A stretch of 64,000 nt of DNA. It comes from JADLAT01 sp964348795. Its GTDB lineage: Bacteria > Pseudomonadota > Alphaproteobacteria > Micavibrionales > Micavibrionaceae. The stretch is taken from positions 1 through 64,000 of the forward strand of contig CAYGDY010000009.1 in the NCBI GenBank assembly GCA_964348795.1, read 5' to 3'. Positions 52,401-60,116 of the stretch are shown here, one piece after another. Every line of letters begins with the position of its first letter. The first letter of the stretch is position 1. A program made the translations under genes and the position numbers. The notes under the pieces were generated by a model. It saw nothing but the letters and a program-made list of their open reading frames with translations, did not search any database and was not told the origin of the DNA.

Positions 52401-52795
52401 GACACGTTGCCCGTAATGGTCGAGGCGATATCGCGTGTCGTCACGTCTGTCAGAGACTGCGTGATGTTACCAGCCCCTGTAATCGCGATAGACCCGATTG
52501 TAATCGCCACATCGGCGGCATCATCGGCGTTGGTGATCGTGACAGCCCCCGTAGACGCGCTCGTGATCGCACCGATCGTGGTAACACCCAGCTCGGATCC
52601 GTTAATCGTCAAAGTATTGGTATCCAAAATGACATTATCACCGGATGTGGGCGTCGCCACCATCCCGTTGGCCGCTGTACCCCATGTGGCCGCGCCCGTC
52701 AGGGTCAGATCAGCCGCATTGGCCTGCACAGCAAAACCCGCGACAGCCACCAGCGCCGTTCCGGCCAAAAGTGTTTTCTTTACATTCAAAATCAT
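49487..52795 (-). CDS. Autotransporter (type Va) with Thr/Ala-rich beta-helix passenger
   Basis: 1102 aa from ATG 52795 (AAGGGG 7 nt upstream; the frame stays open to 52885). The signal peptide is MILNVKKTLLAGTALVAVAG and more, cut near QANAADL. The passenger (~25-790) is strongly Thr-, Ala-, Val- and Gly-rich with repeated units such as GAGNITQS, GTGTVTTATAW and LTLTGAT, and almost no charged or aromatic residues, as in beta-helical passengers. The C-terminal barrel (~830-1102) begins VTAWMQGFGKKGTQ and ends GYARAGYKF with terminal Phe. No protease triad is visible, so it may be an adhesin. It is alone in its transcript. Confidence 0.88.
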   Translation of the reverse strand: MILNVKKTLLAGTALVAVAGFAVQANAADLTLTGAATWGTAANGMVATPTSGDNVILDTNTLTINGSELGVTTIGAITSASTGAVTITNADDAADVAITIGSIAITGAGNITQSLTDVTTRDIASTITGNVSTGGNLVLTNVEPDAAATNAMAIGGTLAVTGTTGLTAGNFAGASTTTLSVGGNATFTGAVTVTGGANAAADATLTLTGATNAFTAGLTLTDGAAGAALLVLNGAVAQTVSGNIAGTGDVTVDNALGATFSGTVGAGTNVITIEKSAGVSSATFQNTLNAATITLGGANTGTNTLTLDSTTNDFTVTGTVDGTATAAEVNNVVVSGTGTVTTATAWGGVNGNLDSVTVSGSGTILSAGASMTTTAFTVGSGATLQTSGAATLTGTINGAGSLDINAATTIAGVVGGTTALTSVDVAAGTTLTLNGTTTAYTATTTTLSGVGTGILALTGGATSQTLTTDIVTATDDAGQVTIADGTGTTAFVGDIGSSSAQLANLTLAGGSNNTVTTTGDLYVNTITLDDSDVLQFLGTGAQTVSGVILGVGANDGVVTVGNGTTATPTVTFAGLLGGGGTDPGALTVNAGATAVFAASGTHEIDGTITNSGTIQVNAGDTLSTAGATAGTGTYNIGVSKSAGTQTHGKVVETGDTDLSANTIHFLIDSSQPLTTGTSVLDAMFNDDNTDAVIAGATVTDNSFIYGFSLVNDTANDEVDVTIFVENAFVDTANTSGNINAGTLLITDLATSTNTEINQIQDNLVSASTQGEMNDILESVNPTVDGGAVVAGFQASAQSISLSTDRLAALRTSETGVASGNMSTGVTAWMQGFGKKGTQDERDGIDGYDADTFGAAVGVDTENVADDVVLGVSVSYANSDVSSDNVNRTKTDVDSYQVSLYGDYDIDQSMYVSGNIGYAWNNIDQIRHNVGGISGLTATADYDSNQFMASGEIGRDYAVGTAVITPSVGVDYQHIYVDSYTESGAGGANLNVDNDDLNILEVGVGAKAKWNIPQADGSEVVPSLHAGVRHDVIGDEVQSTSSFTGGGASFNSQGVDPAQTTFDVGGAMTLYTTDNWALTGSYDYEAKSDYASHAGYARAGYKF

Positions 52796-53024
52796 GGATG
52801 AACCCCTTATGTGTTGTTTATGAAATACTACTGATGAAATATTATTGACGAACGCACTCCAAGAACCCGAATCGCCCCTGACCATTCTGGCACAAGAGAC
52901 TCTCCAAGTCTGGGAAGTTTTTTACCAAATAAAAAAGGCCCCCTCAAGGGACCCGTTTCAAAAGGGAAGAAATTAAATTTCCACTGTTGCAAAAAAGAAA
53001 CACAAAAAGATCGTTTTTTATGTC

Positions 53025-53648
53025 TTATAACGTGCCCAGTTGCGTGGCAAAGCCCCCGAGCGGCATGTCAACACCCATCACCTTGCCTTTGGCATCGGCA
53101 AATTTGACGTGCAGAGTCTTGCCCTGTGTCATTTCATCCAGAAACGCCGGATCCAGTTCCATCTGGGCCACGCACCCCTCCGGCAGACACGTATTGATAG
53201 CAAACGCCTTCAGGGTCTTGTCATCCACCTGAATCGTACCGCCGGACTGGAGCATCACCCCCAGAGGCAAAATCATCACGCCCGTTATCGGCTTCTCACG
53301 TCCCGCAGAATACCCGAGGGCAAATTCTAAAAACCGCTGTTTTGTCTTCGTCTCGCTGAGCTTTTGAAAGACCTCGCAATAGGGCGCAGACCCTTCTGTT
53401 TTTGGCTTATCACACCGCTTGCTCCAGAGCAGGCCGTTCGCAGGGCCTGCCTGTGCGGTCTCATGCCCCGCCGGTTCCGGAACATCCGATTCCGCAGGAG
53501 CGACAGGCGACGATGTCTCGTTGTCAACCGTGTCCTGCGCAACAGGCGGCGGGACAATCGGTGCAGGATTTTGTGGTTTTTTCATCATGAAAAACGCCCC
53601 TGCGCCGACAATCACCATGATAGCCACCAGTAAAATTCCTTTTTGCAT
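53025..53648 (-). CDS. IalB-family (invasion-associated locus B) membrane-anchored protein
   Basis: 207 aa. A single N-terminal helix (LLVAIMVIVGAGAFFMM) anchors it, followed by a Pro/Glu/Ala linker to about residue 70. The IalB domain follows (WSKRCDKPKTEGSAPYCEVF, VMILPLGVMLQSGGTIQVDD, FAINTCLPEGCVAQMELD, VKFADAKGKVMGVDMPLGGF), with the conserved Cys pairs. IalB aids entry of Bartonella into red cells, but homologues occur widely in free-living Alphaproteobacteria with unknown function. It is transcribed in the same direction as the RND operon, 129 bp after its end. Confidence 0.85.
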   Translation of the reverse strand: MQKGILLVAIMVIVGAGAFFMMKKPQNPAPIVPPPVAQDTVDNETSSPVAPAESDVPEPAGHETAQAGPANGLLWSKRCDKPKTEGSAPYCEVFQKLSETKTKQRFLEFALGYSAGREKPITGVMILPLGVMLQSGGTIQVDDKTLKAFAINTCLPEGCVAQMELDPAFLDEMTQGKTLHVKFADAKGKVMGVDMPLGGFATQLGTL

Positions 53649-53777
53649 GATATCCTCTCTTCAGGCCCGCAAGGCCGCTCCTTCTGTCGTGTGTTGACAT
53701 TGTGTATGTTTTGCCCCCCTTTGTAACGCAAACCCCGCCGGATGACCAGAGGCGCCTCCCAAACAATCAACAGCCCC

Positions 53778-55139
53778 TTACAGCCCCACCGACAGCGCCT
53801 TGTACAGCCGGACCAGCGCCTGTACCCGCGCCACCTCGGCATTCACCAACGCGCTTTGCGCGGTATTCAAGGTACGCTCGGAATCCAGCACATCCAGAAA
53901 CGAAATCTCCCCTTCCCTGTACAGCGCCTCGGAGAACCCCAAAGCCTTGCGCGCATGGTCATGGGCCTGCGACAGGGCAACATATTGCGCGTTGATCTGC
54001 GCATAATCATTCAGCGCCGTCTCCATATCCGCCACGGCTTCCAGCACCACCTTCCGGTAGGCCTCATAGGCTTGGGTTTCCCGCGCCCTGCTGGCGTCAA
54101 TCCGGCCTGCGATCCGGCCAAAATCCAGTATCGACACCGCCGTGCCCAGCCCGACATTCCAGATCGTCGCAGAATTCACCACGGCATTATCCGCCACCCC
54201 GAAAAATCCCGAAAGACTGAAGGTCGGAAAAATCTCGGCTGTCACCGATTCGGCCAGAGCCGTCTGTTGGGCCAGCGTGGCCTGCGCCGCCCGAATATCA
54301 GGGCGAAGCGTGAGAACCCGTGCCGGCGCAGATAAAACGGGGGCCACATCAGCTGTGAGAATTTCACCGCCCCCCTGCCGGACCAGTCCGGCCAGATCGG
54401 CAGGCATTTCTCCGGTCAGAACCGTCAGGCGGATTTGCGCGTTATTGGCTTGGCGTTCATAATCGGGCAGGGCGGCCCGTGTCGTGTTCACCAGATTTTC
54501 TGCCCGCTCGACATCCAACTGCGGCGTTTCTCCAGCCTCGTGCAGTTGACGGATCAGCCCCAGCGTTTTGTCCTGTACGGCCAGATTATCTTTTGCAATC
54601 AGGACCTGTTTTTGAAAGCCACGCATTTCCACATAGGTCCGGACGACCTCTGCCACCAGCGACAAAGACACGTCCTCATACGTAGCCTCCAGCGCGCGCA
54701 GATTTTCCTCGGACGCATTCAGGGCCTTGCGGTTCTTGCCAAAAAGATCCATTTCAAATGCGGCATCAAACCGCGCATCATAATAATCACTCGCGCCTCC
54801 GAACTGGCTTTTCTCGCGGCCCACCCCTGCAGACGCGCCGATATCGGGGAACAGCCCGCCAAAGCTGGTCCGGCGCTGGCCCCGCGCCTCTGTGATCCGC
54901 GCCTGTGCGATTCGGCGATCCGGATTGCCGGAGAGCGCCAGATCCACCAGCCGCCCTAAAACCGGATCCCCGAACCCCACCCACCAGTGCGTCATATCAC
55001 CTGCGGGGGAAATTTTGACAGCAGGCGCTGTGCCATAGTGCCATGCCACTGGCAGAGCCATTTGGGGGAAATCCTGCCCGCCGGCAAAGCAACCGGACAA
55101 AACCGTTGTCATGGATAACAAAAGCACAGACCGTCTCAT
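53778..55139 (-). CDS. Outer-membrane efflux lipoprotein, NodT family
   Basis: 453 aa. A lipobox is visible (LLSMTTVLSGCFAGG), so it is lipid-anchored. Two outer-membrane-factor repeats form the barrel and helical tunnel: LVDLALSGNPDRRIAQARIT, AFEMDLFGKNRKALNASEEN, VLTLRPDIRAAQATLAQQTA, ISFLDVLDSERTLNTAQSAL. It is the exit duct of the RND pump encoded upstream, with its start overlapping the pump stop by 4 bp. It ends YKALSVGL. No specific substrate is readable. Confidence 0.92.
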   Translation of the reverse strand: MRRSVLLLSMTTVLSGCFAGGQDFPQMALPVAWHYGTAPAVKISPAGDMTHWWVGFGDPVLGRLVDLALSGNPDRRIAQARITEARGQRRTSFGGLFPDIGASAGVGREKSQFGGASDYYDARFDAAFEMDLFGKNRKALNASEENLRALEATYEDVSLSLVAEVVRTYVEMRGFQKQVLIAKDNLAVQDKTLGLIRQLHEAGETPQLDVERAENLVNTTRAALPDYERQANNAQIRLTVLTGEMPADLAGLVRQGGGEILTADVAPVLSAPARVLTLRPDIRAAQATLAQQTALAESVTAEIFPTFSLSGFFGVADNAVVNSATIWNVGLGTAVSILDFGRIAGRIDASRARETQAYEAYRKVVLEAVADMETALNDYAQINAQYVALSQAHDHARKALGFSEALYREGEISFLDVLDSERTLNTAQSALVNAEVARVQALVRLYKALSVGL

Positions 55140-58100
55140 GGGAGTGTTCCTTCTCTAAAGTCCCGCCGCACAGACCGCTTGAATTTCAAAGACCGCAACA
55201 GCACGTAAAACACGGGCGTAAAAACAATACCAAAAAACGTCACGCCCAGCATTCCCGAAAACACCGCCTGCCCGATGGCGATCCGCATTTCAGAGCCCGC
55301 GCCGTGACTGTGCACCAAAGGCAAAACCCCCATGATAAAGGCAAAGGATGTCATCAAAATAGGCCGCAAACGGATATGGGCCGATTCAATGGCGGCCTCC
55401 ACAGGCGTTCTGCCTTGATGCTCCAGATCCCGCGCAAACTCGACAATCAAAATCGCGTTCTTGCACGCCAGCCCCGCCAGCACAAAAAGACTGATCTGCG
55501 TGAAAATATTGTTATCCCCGCCGAACAGATAGACACCCACCACCGCAGAAAGCGTACTCATCGGGACAATCAGGATCACCGCCAGCGGCATGATCAGGCT
55601 TTCATACTGCGCCGCCAGCACCAGAAACACGAGGAAGATACACAAGGGAAAAATATAAACCGCCGAATTACCCGCCAGAATCTGCTGGTAGGTCAGCTCC
55701 GTCCATTCAAAATCAAAGCCAGGCGGCAAGGTGTCTTTCAAAATTTTGACGATCGCATCCTGCGCCTGCCCGCTTGAATAGCCAGGGGCCGCGTTTCCGT
55801 TCAGATCCGCAGAACGATACGCATTATAATGCATGGCAATTTCAGGCCCGAATGTCTCTTTCACATCCGCCACCGCGCCAAGCGGCACCATTTCTCCCGC
55901 CGCGTTACGGGTCTGGAGCCGCAGGATATCAGCAGGATCAGCCCGAAATTTCTGGTCCGCCTGCGCAATCACCTGATAGGTCCGGCCAAACTGGTTAAAG
56001 TCATTCACATACTGGGAGCCCAGATAGACCTGAAGCGTCCGGAAAACTTCGTCAATATCCACCCCGATCTGAAGCGCCCGCGTCCGGTCCAGATTGAAAA
56101 ACAGTTGCGGCACATTCACATTATATCCTGAAAACACGCCCGTCAGCACAGGCGTCTGATAGGCTTTTTCCGTGACAGCCTTCACAGCATTGTCCAGCGC
56201 CTCGACCCCGCTGTCCATGCGGTCCTCGATCTGGAGCTTGAACCCCCCGATGGTCCCCAGACCACTCACGGGCGGGGGTGGGAAAATCGCAATAAAGGCC
56301 TGATCCAGCGCCATGAACTTCTGTTGAAGCTGGCCCGCAATGGCAAAGCCCGTCAAATCAGGGCGCGTACGTGCATGAAAATCCTTCAGGGTCACAAAGA
56401 CAATCCCCGCGCTCGAAGAACTCACAAAACCATTGATGGACAGGCCAGGGAACGCCACGGCACTTTCCACGCCCTCCTGCTTGAGGGCAATATCCGACAT
56501 CTGGCGGATGACCTCTTCCGTCCGGTCCAGCGTGGATCCCGCTGGCAATTGGGCAAAGCTGATCAGGTACTGCTTGTCCTGCGCGGGAACAAACCCCTTG
56601 GGCAACAGATTCATACTCAAAAACGCCAGCACCAAAAATCCGGCATACACCCCCATCATAACACTTTTATGCCGGACAAAATACGATACGCCGCGCTCGT
56701 AAGCGCGCATACTATTCCCGAACAGCCTGTCAAAGAGCCGGAAAAACCACCCGAACAGCGTGTCCAGCAGGCGCGTGAGGGCATCTTTGGGCGCATACGG
56801 GGACTTGAGCAATATGGCAGACAGGGCAGGCGACAATGTCAACGAATTGATCATGGAAATCACCGTGGCAATCGCAATCGTCACAGCAAACTGCCTGTAA
56901 AACTGGCCCGTCAGCCCGCTGATAAAGGCAATCGGGACAAACACACTCACCAGCACCAGCGAGGTGGCCAGAATGGGGCCCGTCACTTCCTTCATCGCCT
57001 GAAAGGTCGCCTCGCGGGGGGTTTTGCCCGCTTCGATATTTCGCTCGACATTCTCGACGACCACTATCGCATCGTCCACGACAATCCCGATCGCCAAAAT
57101 CAGGCCGAACAGGGACAGCACATTGATGGAAAACCCTAGAAGCAACATCACACAAAATGTTCCAACAATAGAGACTGGCACCGCCAGCAATGGAATGATC
57201 GAAGCCCGCCACGTCTGGAGAAACACAATCACCACCAGCACCACCAGCAGGAGCGCCTCGAACAGGGTCGAAACCACCGAATTGATCGAATCCTGTACAA
57301 AGGTCGTGGGGTCATAGACAATCGAATAGGCAATCCCTTCCGGAAAGGTCTTTTGCAGGATCTCCATTTTTTTCCGGACCTGCGCCGAGATTTCAAGCGC
57401 ATTGGCATCGGGCGCAGAAAAAATCGCAATCGCGGCGGCAGGTTTGTTATCCAGCAGGGACCGCAAGGCATAGGTTTCCGCATCAAGCTCCACCCGCGCC
57501 ACGTCCTTGAGCCGCGTGACTACCCCGCCCGCATCACGTTTGATAACGATATTTTCAAATTCCGGCACGCTCTGCAAACGGCCCTGCGTGTTGATCGGCA
57601 ACTGAATCTGCACAGCCGCATCCGAGGGCGGCCCACCGACCACACCAGCGGCCACCTGCACGTTCTGGGCGCGAATGGCGTTCACAACTTCGGTGCCCGT
57701 CATCCCGAGTTCCGCAATCGCCTCGGGGTTCAGCCAGACCCGCATGGCATAATTGCCCGACCCGAACAACTCGACCTGTCCCACCCCTTGTATCTTGGCG
57801 AGCTGGTCCTTGACATTCAAATTGGCAAAGTTCCGCAGATAAAGCACATCATACCGCTCGGACGGCGAACGCAGATGCACCACCATCGTCAGGTCCGGTG
57901 AGCTTTTGACCACCACCACACCCAGCGCCCGCGTGACATCAGGCAAACGGGGCAAGGCCTGCGCCACACGGTTTTGCACAAGCTGTTGCGCCAGATCAAT
58001 ATCCGTCCCGATCTTGAACGTCACCGTGAGATTGAGCCGTCCATCCGCCGAAGCCAGCGAATTCATATAGAGCATCCCCTCGACCCCGTTGATCTGCTCT

Positions 58101-58303
58101 TCCAGAGGCGTGGCCACCGTCTCGGACACCGTTGTGGCATTCGCGCCAGGAAAAGCGGCACTCACCACGACAGAAGGGGGAGAGACTTCCGGATATTCCG
58201 ACACCGGCAACTGAAACAGGGACACCAGCCCCGCCAGAAAAATCAGAATGGACAGCACACCGGCAAAGATCGGACGATCAATAAAAAAGCTTGAAAACCG
58301 CAT
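55136..58303 (-). CDS. RND efflux pump, HAE1 (AcrB/MexB-like) inner-membrane transporter
   Basis: 1055 aa, full length. Twelve membrane helices and two large periplasmic loops. The proton-relay residues are present: two Asp in GIVVDDAIVVVENV (helix 4) and Lys in GLACKNAILIVEF (helix 10). Further landmarks are SPPSVVVSAAFPGANATTVS, PVSIVGTFCVMLLLGFSINV and IEDRMDSGVEALDN. It forms a trimer drawing drugs, bile salts or solvents from the periplasm. The start lies 5 bp after the adaptor stop. No local repressor (TetR/AcrR or MarR type) is found in the window. Confidence 0.95.
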   Translation of the reverse strand: MRFSSFFIDRPIFAGVLSILIFLAGLVSLFQLPVSEYPEVSPPSVVVSAAFPGANATTVSETVATPLEEQINGVEGMLYMNSLASADGRLNLTVTFKIGTDIDLAQQLVQNRVAQALPRLPDVTRALGVVVVKSSPDLTMVVHLRSPSERYDVLYLRNFANLNVKDQLAKIQGVGQVELFGSGNYAMRVWLNPEAIAELGMTGTEVVNAIRAQNVQVAAGVVGGPPSDAAVQIQLPINTQGRLQSVPEFENIVIKRDAGGVVTRLKDVARVELDAETYALRSLLDNKPAAAIAIFSAPDANALEISAQVRKKMEILQKTFPEGIAYSIVYDPTTFVQDSINSVVSTLFEALLLVVLVVIVFLQTWRASIIPLLAVPVSIVGTFCVMLLLGFSINVLSLFGLILAIGIVVDDAIVVVENVERNIEAGKTPREATFQAMKEVTGPILATSLVLVSVFVPIAFISGLTGQFYRQFAVTIAIATVISMINSLTLSPALSAILLKSPYAPKDALTRLLDTLFGWFFRLFDRLFGNSMRAYERGVSYFVRHKSVMMGVYAGFLVLAFLSMNLLPKGFVPAQDKQYLISFAQLPAGSTLDRTEEVIRQMSDIALKQEGVESAVAFPGLSINGFVSSSSAGIVFVTLKDFHARTRPDLTGFAIAGQLQQKFMALDQAFIAIFPPPPVSGLGTIGGFKLQIEDRMDSGVEALDNAVKAVTEKAYQTPVLTGVFSGYNVNVPQLFFNLDRTRALQIGVDIDEVFRTLQVYLGSQYVNDFNQFGRTYQVIAQADQKFRADPADILRLQTRNAAGEMVPLGAVADVKETFGPEIAMHYNAYRSADLNGNAAPGYSSGQAQDAIVKILKDTLPPGFDFEWTELTYQQILAGNSAVYIFPLCIFLVFLVLAAQYESLIMPLAVILIVPMSTLSAVVGVYLFGGDNNIFTQISLFVLAGLACKNAILIVEFARDLEHQGRTPVEAAIESAHIRLRPILMTSFAFIMGVLPLVHSHGAGSEMRIAIGQAVFSGMLGVTFFGIVFTPVFYVLLRSLKFKRSVRRDFREGTLP

Positions 58304-58308
58304 GGTTT

Positions 58309-59553
58309 TTAGTGCCCTTCCTCATGACCCGCAGGCGGCTGTTTCATCATGGCCTCCATCTCCTGCGCGCTCATGGGCTTGACCGGCATGCCAGGCCGCA
58401 AGCGTACAATGCCCTCTACAATCACTTTATCCCCCGTATCCAGACCGGAAGTCACGATATAAGCGCCCTGAAAGGACTCGCCCAGCGTCACCTGACGATA
58501 GGCCACCATATTCCTGTCATCCACCACGTAAACGAATTTGCGGTTCTGGTCCGTGCCAATCGCTTTTTCGGACAGGATCATGTTCTCCCGTGCGACCGGA
58601 TTCCCCAGACGGACCTTTACAAACATCCCGGGCAACAACGCACCGTCGGCATTCGCAAACACCGCCCGCGCCCGAATTGTGCCGGACTTGGGGTCGATAT
58701 GGTTGTCGAATGTGTGCATCCTGCCTGTGAGCGTGCGTGGCGTATCCCCCCGCAAGACAATCTCGACCGGAATTTCCGATTCAGCCTTCTGGTCTCGGGC
58801 ATCTGCATAAATCTGGCTGATATAGGTCTGCTCGTCCACCTCGAAATCCGCATAAATACCGGAATCCGACACCACAGACGTCAAGACAGGCGCACTGGGC
58901 CCCGCCTGGACCAGATTACCGGTCGTAACCTCCACACGGCCCGTCCGCCCGTCCATCGGAGCCTTGACAAACGCGTAATCCAGATTGATCTGTGCCTTGT
59001 CCAGCTCCGCCTGCGCGCCCTGCACAGCAGACTGCGCAATCCGCAGGTCACTTTGCCGCTCGTCGTAGGTTTTCTTTGAAATGGCCTGACTGGCAATCAG
59101 ATCTCTGGCCCGCGCCACGTCCTTCTGGGCCAGAGCCGCTTTGTTCTGCGCGGCGCTCAGCAGGGCTTTTGCCAGTTTTTCCGCCGCCTCGTAGGGGCGC
59201 GGGTCAATCACAAACAACACATCGCCCTTTTTGACCACCTGCCCGTCCGCAAAACGCACTTCCGTAATCACGCCACTGACCTGCGGGGTCACAACGGCAT
59301 AGGCCACAGGGGTCAAGCGGCCCGAAAACTCCCGCCAGATCGCAGATTTCTCCGGCTTGATTTCCTGCACCACCACAGGCATGGGCGGCATGTCGGCGGG
59401 CGGCATCTGCGCATCGGCCTGCCCCGCCCCGCGAAACAGCCAAAACGCCAGAACCGCCAGCGTGACAAGAGACAGACAGGCAAGTCCCAAAGCCCTTTGC
59501 GTACCTCGCCGTTGTAACACACGCCTGACACGCGCCACGCTCTCCTGCCTCAT
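58309..59553 (-). CDS. RND periplasmic adaptor (membrane fusion protein, AcrA-like)
   Basis: 414 aa. A single N-terminal anchor helix (ALGLACLSLVTLAVLAFWLF), then the lipoyl half (VTPQVSGVITEVRFADGQVV, KGDVLFVIDPRPYEA), a coiled-coil hairpin (SAAQNKAALAQKDVARARDL, QGAQAELDKAQINLDYAFVK), the second lipoyl half (APMDGRTGRVEVTTGNLV) and barrel domains. The last residues are short and His/Glu-rich (PPAGHEEGH), which could bind metal but may be incidental. It joins the inner pump to the NodT-type duct and is first gene of the operon; the promoter must lie upstream of 59553. Confidence 0.92.
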   Translation of the reverse strand: MRQESVARVRRVLQRRGTQRALGLACLSLVTLAVLAFWLFRGAGQADAQMPPADMPPMPVVVQEIKPEKSAIWREFSGRLTPVAYAVVTPQVSGVITEVRFADGQVVKKGDVLFVIDPRPYEAAEKLAKALLSAAQNKAALAQKDVARARDLIASQAISKKTYDERQSDLRIAQSAVQGAQAELDKAQINLDYAFVKAPMDGRTGRVEVTTGNLVQAGPSAPVLTSVVSDSGIYADFEVDEQTYISQIYADARDQKAESEIPVEIVLRGDTPRTLTGRMHTFDNHIDPKSGTIRARAVFANADGALLPGMFVKVRLGNPVARENMILSEKAIGTDQNRKFVYVVDDRNMVAYRQVTLGESFQGAYIVTSGLDTGDKVIVEGIVRLRPGMPVKPMSAQEMEAMMKQPPAGHEEGH

Positions 59554-59731
59554 ACAAGACCTCTCGCCTTCTTCTCTTCTGTCTGTTCCGTGATGGTTTG
59601 ATCCCTCACAGATTTAGGCTTTTTCCTGTGCAGGTCAATCCCATTTTGGAAATTTTCTGTTTTTTTATCAAACCTTTGAAAGGCCATACAAAAAATGATT
59701 CAAAAAAATCCGGAAAAATGCATTTTTTTCT

Positions 59732-59760
59732 TTGCAAAATCTGAAAAAGTGCAATAATAA
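59732..59760 (+). promoter_or_regulatory. Putative sigma-70 promoter of the decarboxylase leader
   Basis: TTGCAA (59732-59737), 17 bp, TAATAA (59755-59760). Transcription would begin near 59767, giving a leader of about 350 nt. The stretch 59554-59731 before it is AT-rich, should contain the divergent promoter of the efflux operon, and shows no gene. Confidence 0.55.
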
Positions 59761-59766
59761 ACCTAA

Positions 59767-60116
59767 TGCGCACGTGTCTCTGGCCCCGATACTGTTTTTG
59801 GGTATCGGACTTAGGTTATGCAACGGCGTAAACAATTTTGGACCGGGGCGGGAAGAGCCATCACAGGCAAGACCCAAACCCTAGAGATTTAAAAGGGTTT
59901 ACGTAACCATTCGTAACGTTGTAGGAGATGCGTTTGCCATAGCAATATGGTACAGGCTAAACCTCCCGTATATTTCTCTACCAATTCACATTGAGCATTC
60001 CGGAACTCCGAAAGGATTTCGGGCTGTTTTAGACTTTTTGGTTCTTCCTGATCCCCCGCACGGGTTCAGGGCTGATTTGTTTAATACCTCTTGAAACACT
60101 GAAAGGGAGGTTTGGT
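59767..60116 (+). promoter_or_regulatory. Structured 5' leader of ornithine decarboxylase (speF-motif candidate)
   Basis: No long gene fits here, but several stems do. AACCTAA (from ~59759) closes with TTAGGTT over an inner hairpin CCGATAC ... GTATCGG (59786-59809). Then AAACCCT/AGGGTTT (~59876-59900), CCATAGCAATATGG with a GCAA loop (~59937-59950), CCGAAAGGATTTCGG (60008-60022) and CCTGATCCCCCGCACGGGTTCAGG-type stem (60047-60070). AAACCTCCC (59959-59967) is perfectly complementary to the gene's ribosome site GGGAGGTTT (60105-60113). Known context: alphaproteobacterial speF genes carry a conserved leader RNA. I cannot run the covariance model, so identity with that family is inferred from gene, length and structure. 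Confidence 0.6.

Noticed and set aside
49520..52823. Long plus-strand frames (595, 444 and 386 codons) opposite the autotransporter
   Set aside because: Shadows of Thr/Ala/Gly-rich coding sequence; the minus strand has signal peptide, passenger and barrel in one frame.
59750..60116. 6S RNA or tmRNA in the gap before ornithine decarboxylase
   Set aside because: No tRNA-like acceptor/T arm and no long 6S-type central bubble that I can draw; the anti-ribosome-site pairing and gene context favour a cis-acting leader.
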